The notes beneath the pieces were generated by a model. The model worked only from the letters and a program-made list of their open reading frames with translations. It was not told the DNA's origin and ran no database searches. Shown here piece by piece: positions 10,173 to 18,065 of a stretch of 64,000 bases of DNA. Each line of letters begins with the position of its first letter. Within the stretch, counting starts at the first letter, position 1. The translations under genes were made by a program, and so were the position numbers. This DNA comes from JADKCL01 sp031415375 (lineage in GTDB: Bacteria > Bacteroidota > Bacteroidia > J057 > JADKCL01), in the NCBI GenBank assembly GCA_031415375.1, contig JANORP010000378.1, positions 52,796 through 116,795 of the forward strand, read 5' to 3'.

Positions 10173-10452
10173 CAAATCACCTCTTTTCACAATTGTCTCT
10201 GCAAGCGTAGTTGCAAAATTATATTGTCCAGTGGCTCCGGAATGTGGCGGCATGTGCGCTGTCAATGGCGGATCATACAACCACTTCCCAAAATATGGGC
10301 CGTGTAATGCTCAAATACTTCATTCAATTCTTACATATATCATTTGTACATATTCAACATTTAGCAAATCATGTTTGTAATAATTAGCTATATTAGAGCT
10401 TGTTAGGTAATAGATAGGATCGGAGATTTAAACACGTTTAAATTAATGCAGT
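10173..10452. other. AT-rich intergenic region without a gene
   Basis: I see no coding frame or terminator here. The second half is strongly AT-rich and probably holds the promoter of the downstream secreted protein. It ends with a palindrome, listed separately. Confidence 0.5.
10426..10443. promoter_or_regulatory. TTTAAA-containing palindrome directly before a start codon
   Basis: A perfect inverted repeat, ATTTAAAC-AC-GTTTAAAT, lies 9 bp upstream of the ATG at 10453. It could be an operator or an AT-rich leader hairpin; AT-rich palindromes also occur by chance. Confidence 0.3.
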
Positions 10453-12108
10453 ATGTCCAAAATTTCATTGGCTGGGTTTTCATTGCTCTTATTCTTGTGC
10501 GCGCTAGGGATCAAAGCACAATCAACCCAAGTGTTGCCCGTGGGTGATCATGGGCAATCGCGAGAGGCATACGACTCGCCCAGCGGTGCCAGGCGAGGCC
10601 ATCAATTGCAAGAGCCGCTCATGCTGCTCCCGCCAGGCAACGACAATTGCGCCTCGGCAATCGCACTCACTCCAGGTGCAGCCTGCATTACAGGCACCTC
10701 CAACGGCGCGAGCCTACAAGGTGGGGAGTATGTGTGCATCAGTGGCGGTGGTGGCGTCTCTGAAGAAACGGTATGGTACCGTTTCACGGCGACCAATACA
10801 TCGATGGTCCTAGGAGTTGTGCTCACAAATTCCACCAACTGTGCGACAGTATTGGCGGTTTACGGTCCATTCGCGCCAGCCGGAGGCTGCCTTCCAGGTG
10901 CTGGCAACCAGATTCTTTGCCAAAATATGGGCCTCATCGACCCTGGTTTCCACCCTTTGCTCACTGGCCTTGTCATCGGGCAAAGCTACCTCGTGCAAGT
11001 ACAGGGCAATAATTGCGGCGGCGGCAACGATCGCTTTGTCAATTTTTGCATCAGCATCAATACCGTTTCTGCTAACAATAGCGCAGGCTCTGCTGCGGTG
11101 ATCAACAATTGCGGCGTCGCCTTCACTGGCGGTACCACCGGCGGCCACTATGCGAATGGCACTTCTATCGGCGCCAACAACCTCGACAACAATGTCGCTA
11201 CGAGCATCACAGGTGCCTCCGAGGTCGGCGACGACGTGACCTTTGTGATCAACAATGTCTCCTGGTTCACATTCTGCAATGGCAACCTCAGCAGCTGCAA
11301 TTGGAGCATCTTGCTCAACAGCGTCACCAATTGCCTGCTGCCTGCCCCCAATGCCGGCGTGCAATCAGCAGTCTTCACAGGCACACCCGCTGCCTTGGTC
11401 AATGTCGCCATCAGCCCAAGCAACATTCCGCCGGGAGGCAGTTTTGCCTCGGGCACCTTTGCGGTCGGGGCTGGGCAGTGTGCCTATGTGATGGTCGATG
11501 GCTTTGCCGGAGACGAATGCAACTACAACCTTACGCTCACCAATGTTTCCTGTGCCTGCATCGTGCTGCCCATCGAGCTGGCCTATTTCGCAGGCCGCAA
11601 TTTGGCCGATCAAGTGCATTTGGATTGGGGCATGGCATCGCAGGAAGGCTTGCAAGCCTTCGACATCGCCCGCAGCGCCGATGGCCACCATTTCGAGCAA
11701 TTGATGCAAGGCATTGCGGCAGTCGTGCAAGCCGACCACCGCTACGTCGTCGCCGACAAGGATCCCTTGCCAGGTTGGAACTACTATCGCCTGAGTGTCG
11801 TGGACCATGATGGCAATACCATGGTCTTGAACACGGTAGCCGTTTATCGACAGCAGGGCGCCGGTCTCGATGTATTGATCAGCGCGCAGCAAGATCAAAT
11901 GCAGCTCGACATCACAGGGTCCGATGAAGGAACAGCCACGCTCAGCGTCACGAATCTCCAGGGCCAGCAAGTGCTGCAACAGGCAACAACCCTTGAAAGC
12001 GGCAGCTCACGCTTACACGTCGAGATCCCCGGTCTCGCACAGGGGATGTATGTGCTCAGCCTCACACAAGGCAGTCACAGCGTTTCCAAGAAGTTCGTGC
12101 GGAACTGA
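10453..12108 (+). CDS. T9SS type A sorting domain protein of unknown function
   Basis: The 551-residue protein starts with a Sec signal peptide (MSKISLAGFSLLLFLCALG, cleavage near KAQ). An N-terminal Cys-containing beta domain follows, with GNDNCASAIALTPGAACITG and TVWYRFTA. Such domains are frequent in Bacteroidota secreted proteins. A second Cys-rich beta region follows. The segment LPIELAYFAGRN and DWGMASQEGLQAFDI match the linker-like domain that commonly precedes sorting domains. The C-terminus, from about residue 470 to KKFVRN, is a type A sorting domain. The protein should be exported by Sec and then T9SS to the cell surface. No catalytic motif is visible. Confidence 0.8.
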   Translation: MSKISLAGFSLLLFLCALGIKAQSTQVLPVGDHGQSREAYDSPSGARRGHQLQEPLMLLPPGNDNCASAIALTPGAACITGTSNGASLQGGEYVCISGGGGVSEETVWYRFTATNTSMVLGVVLTNSTNCATVLAVYGPFAPAGGCLPGAGNQILCQNMGLIDPGFHPLLTGLVIGQSYLVQVQGNNCGGGNDRFVNFCISINTVSANNSAGSAAVINNCGVAFTGGTTGGHYANGTSIGANNLDNNVATSITGASEVGDDVTFVINNVSWFTFCNGNLSSCNWSILLNSVTNCLLPAPNAGVQSAVFTGTPAALVNVAISPSNIPPGGSFASGTFAVGAGQCAYVMVDGFAGDECNYNLTLTNVSCACIVLPIELAYFAGRNLADQVHLDWGMASQEGLQAFDIARSADGHHFEQLMQGIAAVVQADHRYVVADKDPLPGWNYYRLSVVDHDGNTMVLNTVAVYRQQGAGLDVLISAQQDQMQLDITGSDEGTATLSVTNLQGQQVLQQATTLESGSSRLHVEIPGLAQGMYVLSLTQGSHSVSKKFVRN

Positions 12109-12195
12109 GCAAACTTGGACGGCAGCCATATTTGATAAGCGCCTGCATATACCCTCAACTTGTCGATTGTGCCGCAGGAAGGGTTCGCATCGGCG

Positions 12196-13338
12196 CTACG
12201 CCACGACCACCCGCTGCCGTGCGCTCCAACGCCTGCCATTCACGTGCAGCAGATAGAGCCCCGCTGAATAGTCGTGAAGATCGATGTTGATTTGGTTTTC
12301 ACCTGCATGGCCCATGACGGCACCTTGGCCCATTGTCTTCCCTTGCAGATCGATGAGGCGCCAATGAAGCGCTTCATTGCGGTCGAGCTGGAGCCTGAGC
12401 TGTAGCTCCCCTTGGCTAGGATTGGGGAATACTTGCAAGTCATAGCCCATGATCGGAGCGGCTGCGGTGGTCGCTGCATTGGGGTGCTGGTATTTGTTGA
12501 AGAAGCGCCAGATCTCTCGGGTATAAAAGATGTCATTGGTGGGGCCGAGCCACACATGGTCGGCGCCATAGACCTTGAAGTGTTCTACGCCATATTCTTG
12601 GTCGCAGCCCGACCACTCGATGTGATCGACGGTATAATTGTCGTTGAACAAGTCTGGCAAATGCGTGGTGTCGGGACCTTGGGTACAGCCATTGTTGGTG
12701 ACCCAATGCTGCAATGTCGCCGTGGTGGAGAGGCCAAATGTGTTGGCGGTATAGCTGATGGTTCCATCGGCTGTGCCATGAAAGTGCAACACGGGCACGG
12801 CGCGCCCCGGCTGGCAATTGAGGGCTGTGCCAATCGTGCCAGCTACCGCAGCGATGGCGGCGATGCGGTTGTTCAGTTCACAGGCTAGGCGGTGACACAT
12901 GAAGGCGCCGAGGGAAAATCCGCAGGCATAGATGCGGTTGGGGTTGATGTTGTAGTGGGCCGACATCGAGTCGATGAGGGCATTGATGAAGCCGACATCA
13001 TCGACCGTGCCATTGAGCGTAAAGCCAAAGGCACTCGCGCCTGAGTTCCAGGCGGTCGAACCAGAGAGTTGGTCGATCAGGGCTTGGGGCGTGACGATGA
13101 TAAAATTGGCGGTGTCGGCAAAGTAGTTGAGTCCGATCCCAGAGAAATTGGTCATGTCGTCGCCAAGGCCATGGAGGGCGATCACGAGCGGCACCGGGGC
13201 TGTGCCGTTGTAGATGCCCGGCACGTATTGGCGGTACTGCCGTGTCTGTCCACCAAAAGCGAAGCTATGGTTGCTGAACTGTGCCCAAGCAGCATGGCCC
13301 AGCATCACCAGCAGGCAAAGTGTGAGGTAGCGTTTCAT
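12196..13338 (-). CDS. Secreted PHB-depolymerase-like esterase (LpqC type) with T9SS sorting domain
   Basis: This is a 380-residue alpha/beta hydrolase with a signal peptide ending in AWA-Q at residue 20. The oxyanion segment is ALHGLGDD (residues 54-61). The nucleophile elbow is GFSLG with Ser142. The likely acid is Asp191 in HGTADGT and the likely base is His261 in GADHVW, so the triad appears intact. This fits the polyhydroxybutyrate depolymerase/feruloyl esterase-like family. A type A sorting domain starts near VFPNPSQGE and ends in RQRVVVA. The enzyme should act outside the cell on an ester polymer or plant-derived ester; the substrate cannot be told. It is convergent with the previous gene, 87 bp apart, with no clear terminator between. 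Confidence 0.8.
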   Translation of the reverse strand: MKRYLTLCLLVMLGHAAWAQFSNHSFAFGGQTRQYRQYVPGIYNGTAPVPLVIALHGLGDDMTNFSGIGLNYFADTANFIIVTPQALIDQLSGSTAWNSGASAFGFTLNGTVDDVGFINALIDSMSAHYNINPNRIYACGFSLGAFMCHRLACELNNRIAAIAAVAGTIGTALNCQPGRAVPVLHFHGTADGTISYTANTFGLSTTATLQHWVTNNGCTQGPDTTHLPDLFNDNYTVDHIEWSGCDQEYGVEHFKVYGADHVWLGPTNDIFYTREIWRFFNKYQHPNAATTAAAPIMGYDLQVFPNPSQGELQLRLQLDRNEALHWRLIDLQGKTMGQGAVMGHAGENQINIDLHDYSAGLYLLHVNGRRWSARQRVVVA

Positions 13339-13343
13339 GGACG

Positions 13344-13361
13344 GAAATTAGTGATAATTTC
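13344..13361 (-). promoter_or_regulatory. Inverted repeat just upstream of the esterase start
   Basis: GAAATT-AGTGAT-AATTTC is a perfect 6-bp inverted repeat, 5 bp before the ATG of the esterase gene. It could be an operator; chance is quite possible at this length. Confidence 0.2.
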
Positions 13362-13450
13362 TTTGCGAATGCAGTGTGCCATTCCGCCTGCCTGCTCGCG
13401 ATCGCCCACAATACACCGCAAAAGAAATTGTACCATTTTTCCCCAAGCCT

Positions 13451-13561
13451 TTGGGGGATACTCACCGTTGCGCTGTGTTATCATCGAATTAGGGTAAGCA
13501 ATTTTTTGATGGACGAAATCTGGGCCGCGTGACGGCCCAGGTTCATTTTAGGGCGGCATGG
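13451..13561. repeat. Hairpin-bearing direct repeat, copy 1
   Basis: This copy starts at TTGGGGGATA and shares with copy 2 a nearly identical core beginning AGGGTAAGCA at 13491. The core contains an 8-bp perfect hairpin, CTGGGCCG-CGTGA-CGGCCCAG. No coding frame explains it. The segment between the start motif and the core is 10 bp shorter than in copy 2. Confidence 0.75.
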
Positions 13562-13628
13562 TAGCACAAGGCGATCGCAACATTCATCGCATTGACTTCA
13601 TGGCAAGCATAAAAAATATAGATGCGGC

Positions 13629-13740
13629 TTGGGGGATACGATAGATCCCGCTGTATTGTCTGTAGAGTTTAAGAATTTAGGGTAAGCAATTTTTTGATGG
13701 ACGAGATCTGGGCCGCGTGACGGCCCAGGTTCATTTTGGG
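13629..13740. repeat. Hairpin-bearing direct repeat, copy 2
   Basis: The core from 13679 repeats copy 1 with the same 5-base loop CGTGA and the same 8-bp stem, differing at only a few positions up to about 13740. The 586-bp region 13339-13924 holds both copies, a terminator and no credible gene. Confidence 0.75.
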
Positions 13741-13867
13741 GAGGCGTGGTCGCAACCACGAGACCATGCTTGTATCTGTCCCATGGTTGAATCCAGTAGT
13801 GCTGTGAGCGTGGAGAATGCGCGTCCAAAATACCTTTCAAACCAATCGGCCTTTTTGCGCAAAATAA

Positions 13868-13906
13868 AATGACGAGGCTACACCCTGTGGGCGAAGCCTC
13901 GTCATT
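13868..13906 (-). terminator. Rho-independent terminator of the GreA/GreB-like gene
   Basis: A perfect 12-bp stem (13868-13879 with 13895-13906) is followed on the minus strand by TTTTATTTTG. It lies 18 bp after the stop codon of the gene ending at 13925. Confidence 0.9.
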
Positions 13907-13924
13907 TCTCCTGCACCCACAGAC

Positions 13925-14383
13925 TTAGTACAAGTCCAGAATCTGAAACGTACGGCCATTGACTTCAAAGGAATCGCCTTTCTGCTTGCCTTCCATCGCT
14001 TTGTAGATGGGCGCTTTGGTGCTCACCCCAAAGTACTCCTGGCCTTCACACTTGAAGCGCTCAATGCTCACCGAGACAAAAAACGATTGCTTTTCTGTGA
14101 CCACCACACTGCCCAAGTGTACGTTGTCGTGGTCTTCGCTCGTCTCGATGCGGTGGAGTTTGTCAAACTCCTCCTCCACCATTGCCAGTTGCTCACTCAT
14201 CAGCGCCGCTTGCTCCTCGGTGTCTGCGGTCATTGACTGTGCACCACTGTCGTGCTGCTCGCTGGCATATTGCTGGCCGGTAGCCTTCAATTCCTCGATG
14301 CGACTGCGAAAGTCATTGACGATGGCGGCCTGTGCTTTCAAGCCAGCTTCTAGAATCTGTTTTTTTGACGCTCTATTTTCCAT
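13925..14383 (-). CDS. GreA/GreB-like C-terminal domain protein
   Basis: The protein has 152 residues from the ATG at 14383. An earlier ATG at 14434 is unlikely because a TAnnTTTG box lies between the two. It begins with a charged helical segment (SKKQILEAGLKAQAAIVNDF and following, to about residue 75) and ends in a small beta domain with GSVVVTEKQSFFVSVS and a final GRTFQILDLY. This resembles the coiled-coil plus FKBP-like layout of transcript cleavage factors GreA/GreB, but it is an atypical family often found in Bacteroidota. A role at RNA polymerase is inferred, not shown. It is monocistronic, with its own promoter-like box and terminator. Confidence 0.65.
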   Translation of the reverse strand: MENRASKKQILEAGLKAQAAIVNDFRSRIEELKATGQQYASEQHDSGAQSMTADTEEQAALMSEQLAMVEEEFDKLHRIETSEDHDNVHLGSVVVTEKQSFFVSVSIERFKCEGQEYFGVSTKAPIYKAMEGKQKGDSFEVNGRTFQILDLY

Positions 14384-14385
14384 AA

Positions 14386-14399
14386 TGCATTTAAATGCA
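14386..14399. promoter_or_regulatory. Perfect palindrome in the leader of the GreA/GreB-like gene
   Basis: TGCATTTAAATGCA is a perfect 14-bp palindrome 2 bp before the start codon. It lies between the promoter box and the ATG, so it should be in the transcribed leader. Confidence 0.35.
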
Positions 14400-14407
14400 A
14401 GTTTTCT

Positions 14408-14415
14408 CAAAAATA
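14408..14415 (-). promoter_or_regulatory. Bacteroidota -7 box TATTTTTG
   Basis: On the minus strand TATTTTTG matches TAnnTTTG exactly, 24 bp before the ATG at 14383. No good -33 TTG was found at the usual distance. Confidence 0.4.
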
Positions 14416-14530
14416 CAGCCGATTGTAATGACATCGCGCATTCCTTGAATTCAAATGCATGATATTTCTCAACATTGCAACCCTAGCTTGCTCCTTGTCC
14501 GCAACAGCTTTTATCTGTAATGAGTGCGGC

Positions 14531-16462
14531 TCATTCCACTACCAAAATGCAGCGCCCGTGCTTGCCCGATGCTGTGCGCAGTGAGACTACTACAGCGCCT
14601 GCCTGCTGACCCAAGGTCGATCTCAGCTGCTTGGTGGCATGTGTGCCCATGGGCAATACACTCAGGTCGCGCGTCCCCAAGGGCCTGCCATCAAGCCCAT
14701 AGATCTCCAAGACCACCTGTTCTGCACGGGCCATCGTCCATTGAATCTGGAAGGCTTCTTGTTGCATGCCCAACGGGTTGGGGAATACGCGCATTGCGAG
14801 CGTGGGCGTCACCGCATCTGCCATCCCGACGCCGCAATTGAGGCTAGGATCGACTTCCAACTCGACTGTAAACGACTCTGGCCCGAGCTTGTAGGTGACT
14901 TGATGCAGCCCCACGCCTGCAGCGGCTGCATCAAAACTGTCGCTACGCACATAGGCCCCCGACCAGATGCCGCCCGGCACGCTGGCGCGCAAGGCCACGA
15001 CCGAGTCGCGCAGACATACCAGCGTATCGCCGGTGTAGCGCGGTCGCAGCCGTGCATAAAAGTCATCGACCCAATAGACGCGGTACAAGCTGGAATCTAG
15101 TACCGCATGCCACAATACCGACCCATTGGCCGTTATTTCTGTGATGCTGCGCCCACCCGAGGAGCCGATCACCCAGTTGCCGCTCGGCAGCCGATCCAGG
15201 TTGCCATCGTCGGCGCTGTAGTCTGCGGGCGGCAAGACGTGGTCCCAACTGATCTCCAGCCGTGGGTTGATGTAGGAGAAGTCGATCCACCACTCGATCA
15301 CACGGCTCTGCGCGCCCAAGCCTTGGTTGTCGAAGCTCAAATAGTAGCCTGCCCTCGAATTGCGCAAGGCATTTTGATGTGCAAATGTATCGGGCGGCAA
15401 AATCTCAATTGTGCCATCTAGCCCCAGCGTCCAGACGATGCCACCACCGCTGCGCACGATTTTGACGACCGTGCTACGGTCTCCAAAAGACAGCATGGGA
15501 TTGCCGTCCCCGTCTTGCATCACCGAGTTGGCATCAAGCCAATTGACAGCTTGTGAGCCAAATTTGGGAACCCAGTCTCCGCCCGGGGCGGGACTCTCCA
15601 GCGGATCCAAGTGATCAAATGCCGACCAAGACCACACCAAGGCACCGCTAGGATCGATCTCCAAAATACCTGGCCCGACTACCAAGGCAGCAGGGTCGCC
15701 GCCGACCGAGGACTTGTCGATCGTGTCGAGGCGTGCCACAAGTACTAACCAATTGCCGTTGGGGAGGCGCACCACGTCGTGGTGCGCCATCCAGCCAGGC
15801 GCGATGCTGCTCAGTTGCACGCTGCGCAAGACGGTGCCATCCAAGGCCAGTTCGCTCACCTGGTCGCATTCTGTGACGAATATGCTGTGGCTACTCGGCT
15901 GATAGCTATAGTGTTGGCAAGGACCATCATAAGCCGCTGCTGCGATGCCGGGCATGCGCTCATACCAAATCAGCTGCCCTTTGCGATCGTGGATTTGAAG
16001 ATAACAGTCGGGATCCCCGCGCTGGGTATTGCTGAGCAAATAGCCTGGCGGATCGCCAGCTGTGCCATTGACCACGAGCACATGCCCCACCGTCACGCCC
16101 ACAGGCACCGCAGCGACCGTGAAGCTGCCCCATGGGCTGGCCACACAACCGAGGCTGTCAAAAGCAATAGCGCGGTAGCGATAGGTCGTCTGTGGAATGA
16201 GTCCCAAAACCGTGATGACATGGCTGGTACCCAAGGCACTCGCCCCGGTATGATGTACGATCGAGTCCACCCCGTCCCAATAGGCATATTCCACGAAACC
16301 CTGCACGGTTGCTGTTGTGGAGAATTGCACCTCGTAACGCAATACATTCCCAGCTTGCTGAGTCGCCGTGACATTGGTGGGGATCGATTGCGCTGGGGCG
16401 ACCAAGGCAATTAGAAGCAGGGGCAAGCAGAGGAATGGAAGGTGCAAACGGTGCATAGTCAT
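14531..16462 (-). CDS. Secreted arylsulfotransferase (ASST)-like protein with T9SS sorting domain
   Basis: From the ATG at 16462 the protein has 643 residues: a Sec signal peptide (core LPFLCLPLLLIALVAPAQ), a fibronectin type III-like domain (TTYRYRAIAFDSLGC), a large arylsulfotransferase-type beta-propeller and a type A sorting domain starting near VFPNPLGMQQ. Propeller signs are MAHHDVVRLPNGNWLVLV, GILEIDPSGALVWSWSAFDH and NGNWLVL/SGNWVIG repeats. ASST enzymes transfer sulfuryl groups between phenols through an active-site His, and His residues such as those in MAHHDV are candidates. The family in Bacteroidota is broad and not all members are proven enzymes. The start lies 5 bp after the stop of the ceramidase-like gene, so the two are probably one transcript. 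Confidence 0.7.
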   Translation of the reverse strand: MTMHRLHLPFLCLPLLLIALVAPAQSIPTNVTATQQAGNVLRYEVQFSTTATVQGFVEYAYWDGVDSIVHHTGASALGTSHVITVLGLIPQTTYRYRAIAFDSLGCVASPWGSFTVAAVPVGVTVGHVLVVNGTAGDPPGYLLSNTQRGDPDCYLQIHDRKGQLIWYERMPGIAAAAYDGPCQHYSYQPSSHSIFVTECDQVSELALDGTVLRSVQLSSIAPGWMAHHDVVRLPNGNWLVLVARLDTIDKSSVGGDPAALVVGPGILEIDPSGALVWSWSAFDHLDPLESPAPGGDWVPKFGSQAVNWLDANSVMQDGDGNPMLSFGDRSTVVKIVRSGGGIVWTLGLDGTIEILPPDTFAHQNALRNSRAGYYLSFDNQGLGAQSRVIEWWIDFSYINPRLEISWDHVLPPADYSADDGNLDRLPSGNWVIGSSGGRSITEITANGSVLWHAVLDSSLYRVYWVDDFYARLRPRYTGDTLVCLRDSVVALRASVPGGIWSGAYVRSDSFDAAAAGVGLHQVTYKLGPESFTVELEVDPSLNCGVGMADAVTPTLAMRVFPNPLGMQQEAFQIQWTMARAEQVVLEIYGLDGRPLGTRDLSVLPMGTHATKQLRSTLGQQAGAVVVSLRTASGKHGRCILVVE

Positions 16463-16467
16463 GCAAT

Positions 16468-17307
16468 TTAGGGCTTTTCGCAGTGTAAAACATGCCAAAA
16501 GAGAAACGCAGCCAAACCAGTGAAGAGGTGCCACGCGGCATGCAGTTGCAGGAGGCCATCGGGGTCACACCCGATTTTGGCGAGGTCCAAGCTGCGGCAA
16601 ATGAGCGACAAGATGAGTGCTGCCACGCCCGCCAGCAACATACGCCCATCGAGCTTGCCCCTGAGACGTAGGTACAAGGCGACCACCAGGAGCAATCCTA
16701 GCAACATCAAGATCGGCAGCGCGATCTTGCCCTCGATGCGCCACTTGAACACATACATCAACACTGCCGCTGCCACCGCTGCCGTGAGCCAGCCGATTTG
16801 TATCCGCTGGCCATCTGCCCCTCGCAACAATCCCATCCAGCGGTAGCCGCCCATGGCCACCAAGCTCAGCGACAAGGCATAGGTAAATGCCATGTCCCAG
16901 TGCTGGCCCACACGTGTGACCGAGGCGTGAAAAAAGAAACTCCCAAAACACAACCCGATCAGGGTCAATGCCATCCAAATCGTCATTGCTGGAAACCGCT
17001 GCAAAGCATTGCGTGGCGAAACGGCACGGGCATCTTGCACGCCCACGACGAGCATCCACACACCTAGAAAAAAGTAGCAGAGATTGGACCAGGCATTGAC
17101 GGGCTGCCGAATGAAGGCATCGAAATGATTGCGCTCGCAGTATTCATCGGTGAGACCAGCCTTGGAGAGTGGCAAATGCAGCCAAGTCTCGCCTGTGGCG
17201 GAATAAAATGCGAGCACCATGCCTATGCTTAGGCCGAGCGTGGCTATCAGCGCAATTGCGAGTGGTTGTTGCCGGGATGACATATCGCTAAGGGCACGCT
17301 CGATCAT
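16468..17307 (-). CDS. Alkaline ceramidase family (CREST) integral membrane hydrolase
   Basis: A 279-residue membrane protein with about seven hydrophobic segments. The CREST metal and catalytic residues are all visible with canonical spacing: Ser123 and His127 in GSFFFHAS, Asp138 in QHWDMA, and His256 and His260 in LHAAWH. The N-terminal DEYCERN and NAWSNLCYF segments also match the ceramidase family. Family members hydrolyse the amide bond of ceramides using a zinc ion within the membrane. Many Bacteroidota make sphingolipids or sulfonolipids, so a role in these lipids is reasonable but inferred. The start codon overlaps the stop of the upstream gene (ATGA), indicating translational coupling. 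An ATG at 17283 is an alternative start. Confidence 0.85.
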   Translation of the reverse strand: MIERALSDMSSRQQPLAIALIATLGLSIGMVLAFYSATGETWLHLPLSKAGLTDEYCERNHFDAFIRQPVNAWSNLCYFFLGVWMLVVGVQDARAVSPRNALQRFPAMTIWMALTLIGLCFGSFFFHASVTRVGQHWDMAFTYALSLSLVAMGGYRWMGLLRGADGQRIQIGWLTAAVAAAVLMYVFKWRIEGKIALPILMLLGLLLVVALYLRLRGKLDGRMLLAGVAALILSLICRSLDLAKIGCDPDGLLQLHAAWHLFTGLAAFLFWHVLHCEKP

Positions 17308-17906
17308 TGGAACAATTCTGGATAATCCTTCCCCAGTTTGGCTTGTTGATCTTCTGCTTGCTGACTGGTTTTGGGGGCCGCTTTGGAGTTGTCGAGCGCG
17401 GCCAGGCCGTCATAAGGATGCAGCAAATATTCCAAGACTGCCAAGCATACAATTCCAACAGCAACCGCGAAGGCGAGCTCGGTCGGAACCAAATGCATAC
17501 GCATGAGGCTGACCATCGTCGTCACGATCAAGACCACCAGCAATCGCAGAATGTCGCGCGTGCCCTTGGTGGATTTGAGGTAAAAATGGATGCCATAAAT
17601 GACCATCATGCCGAGCATCGCCACGGCCATGAGGGGCATCACAAATGGCCAATGCATGATCTGAAAAAGCACCGTGAGCATGTAAAGGGCGACCACGATC
17701 GACCCATAACGGCGCAAAGGAGATGCTTGAAAAATACCCGAGCGCCAGAGCAAGTTGAGGCCCGCAGCACAACAGACCCACGCGAAAAGATAGGCAAAGC
17801 GCCATATCCTGGCCTCCACCGCAAACCCCATCCACTCAACCCCAGTGGCGACACCATAGGCCAATCCAAGCCCCAAAACGATCATGGCTTGATGCCGTTT
17901 TTCCAT
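17304..17906 (-). CDS. Conserved membrane protein with a GldL-like IMHWP segment
   Basis: This 200-residue protein has about five hydrophobic helices followed by a hydrophilic tail rich in Ala, Gln and Lys (from about residue 170). The helix containing LFQIMHWPF resembles a segment common in Bacteroidota membrane proteins, including GldL of the gliding/T9SS motor. Length and layout do not match GldL, so I do not assign that function. It is the first gene of a three-gene cluster with the ceramidase-like and arylsulfotransferase-like genes, overlapping the former by 4 bp. The function is unknown; shared regulation with lipid or sulfate chemistry is the only contextual clue. Confidence 0.7.
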   Translation of the reverse strand: MEKRHQAMIVLGLGLAYGVATGVEWMGFAVEARIWRFAYLFAWVCCAAGLNLLWRSGIFQASPLRRYGSIVVALYMLTVLFQIMHWPFVMPLMAVAMLGMMVIYGIHFYLKSTKGTRDILRLLVVLIVTTMVSLMRMHLVPTELAFAVAVGIVCLAVLEYLLHPYDGLAALDNSKAAPKTSQQAEDQQAKLGKDYPELFQ

Positions 17907-18065
17907 CGGGTGAAGATAGGGAATGATAGTGAAGAATTTTGGGGGTCGATGATGGTCGTATAGGCGACGATTTACACCAAAGCCATCTCGATCGAATTAC
18001 TTCCAACAATTATTTAGGTAGCTTTAAGCTGAAGAAGATGTTCTGTACAAAAAGCGTTGAACCTT

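Noticed and set aside
13598..13840. An 80-codon minus-strand frame across the second hairpin repeat
   Set aside because: It translates the repeat itself, has no conserved feature and is not matched by the other copy.
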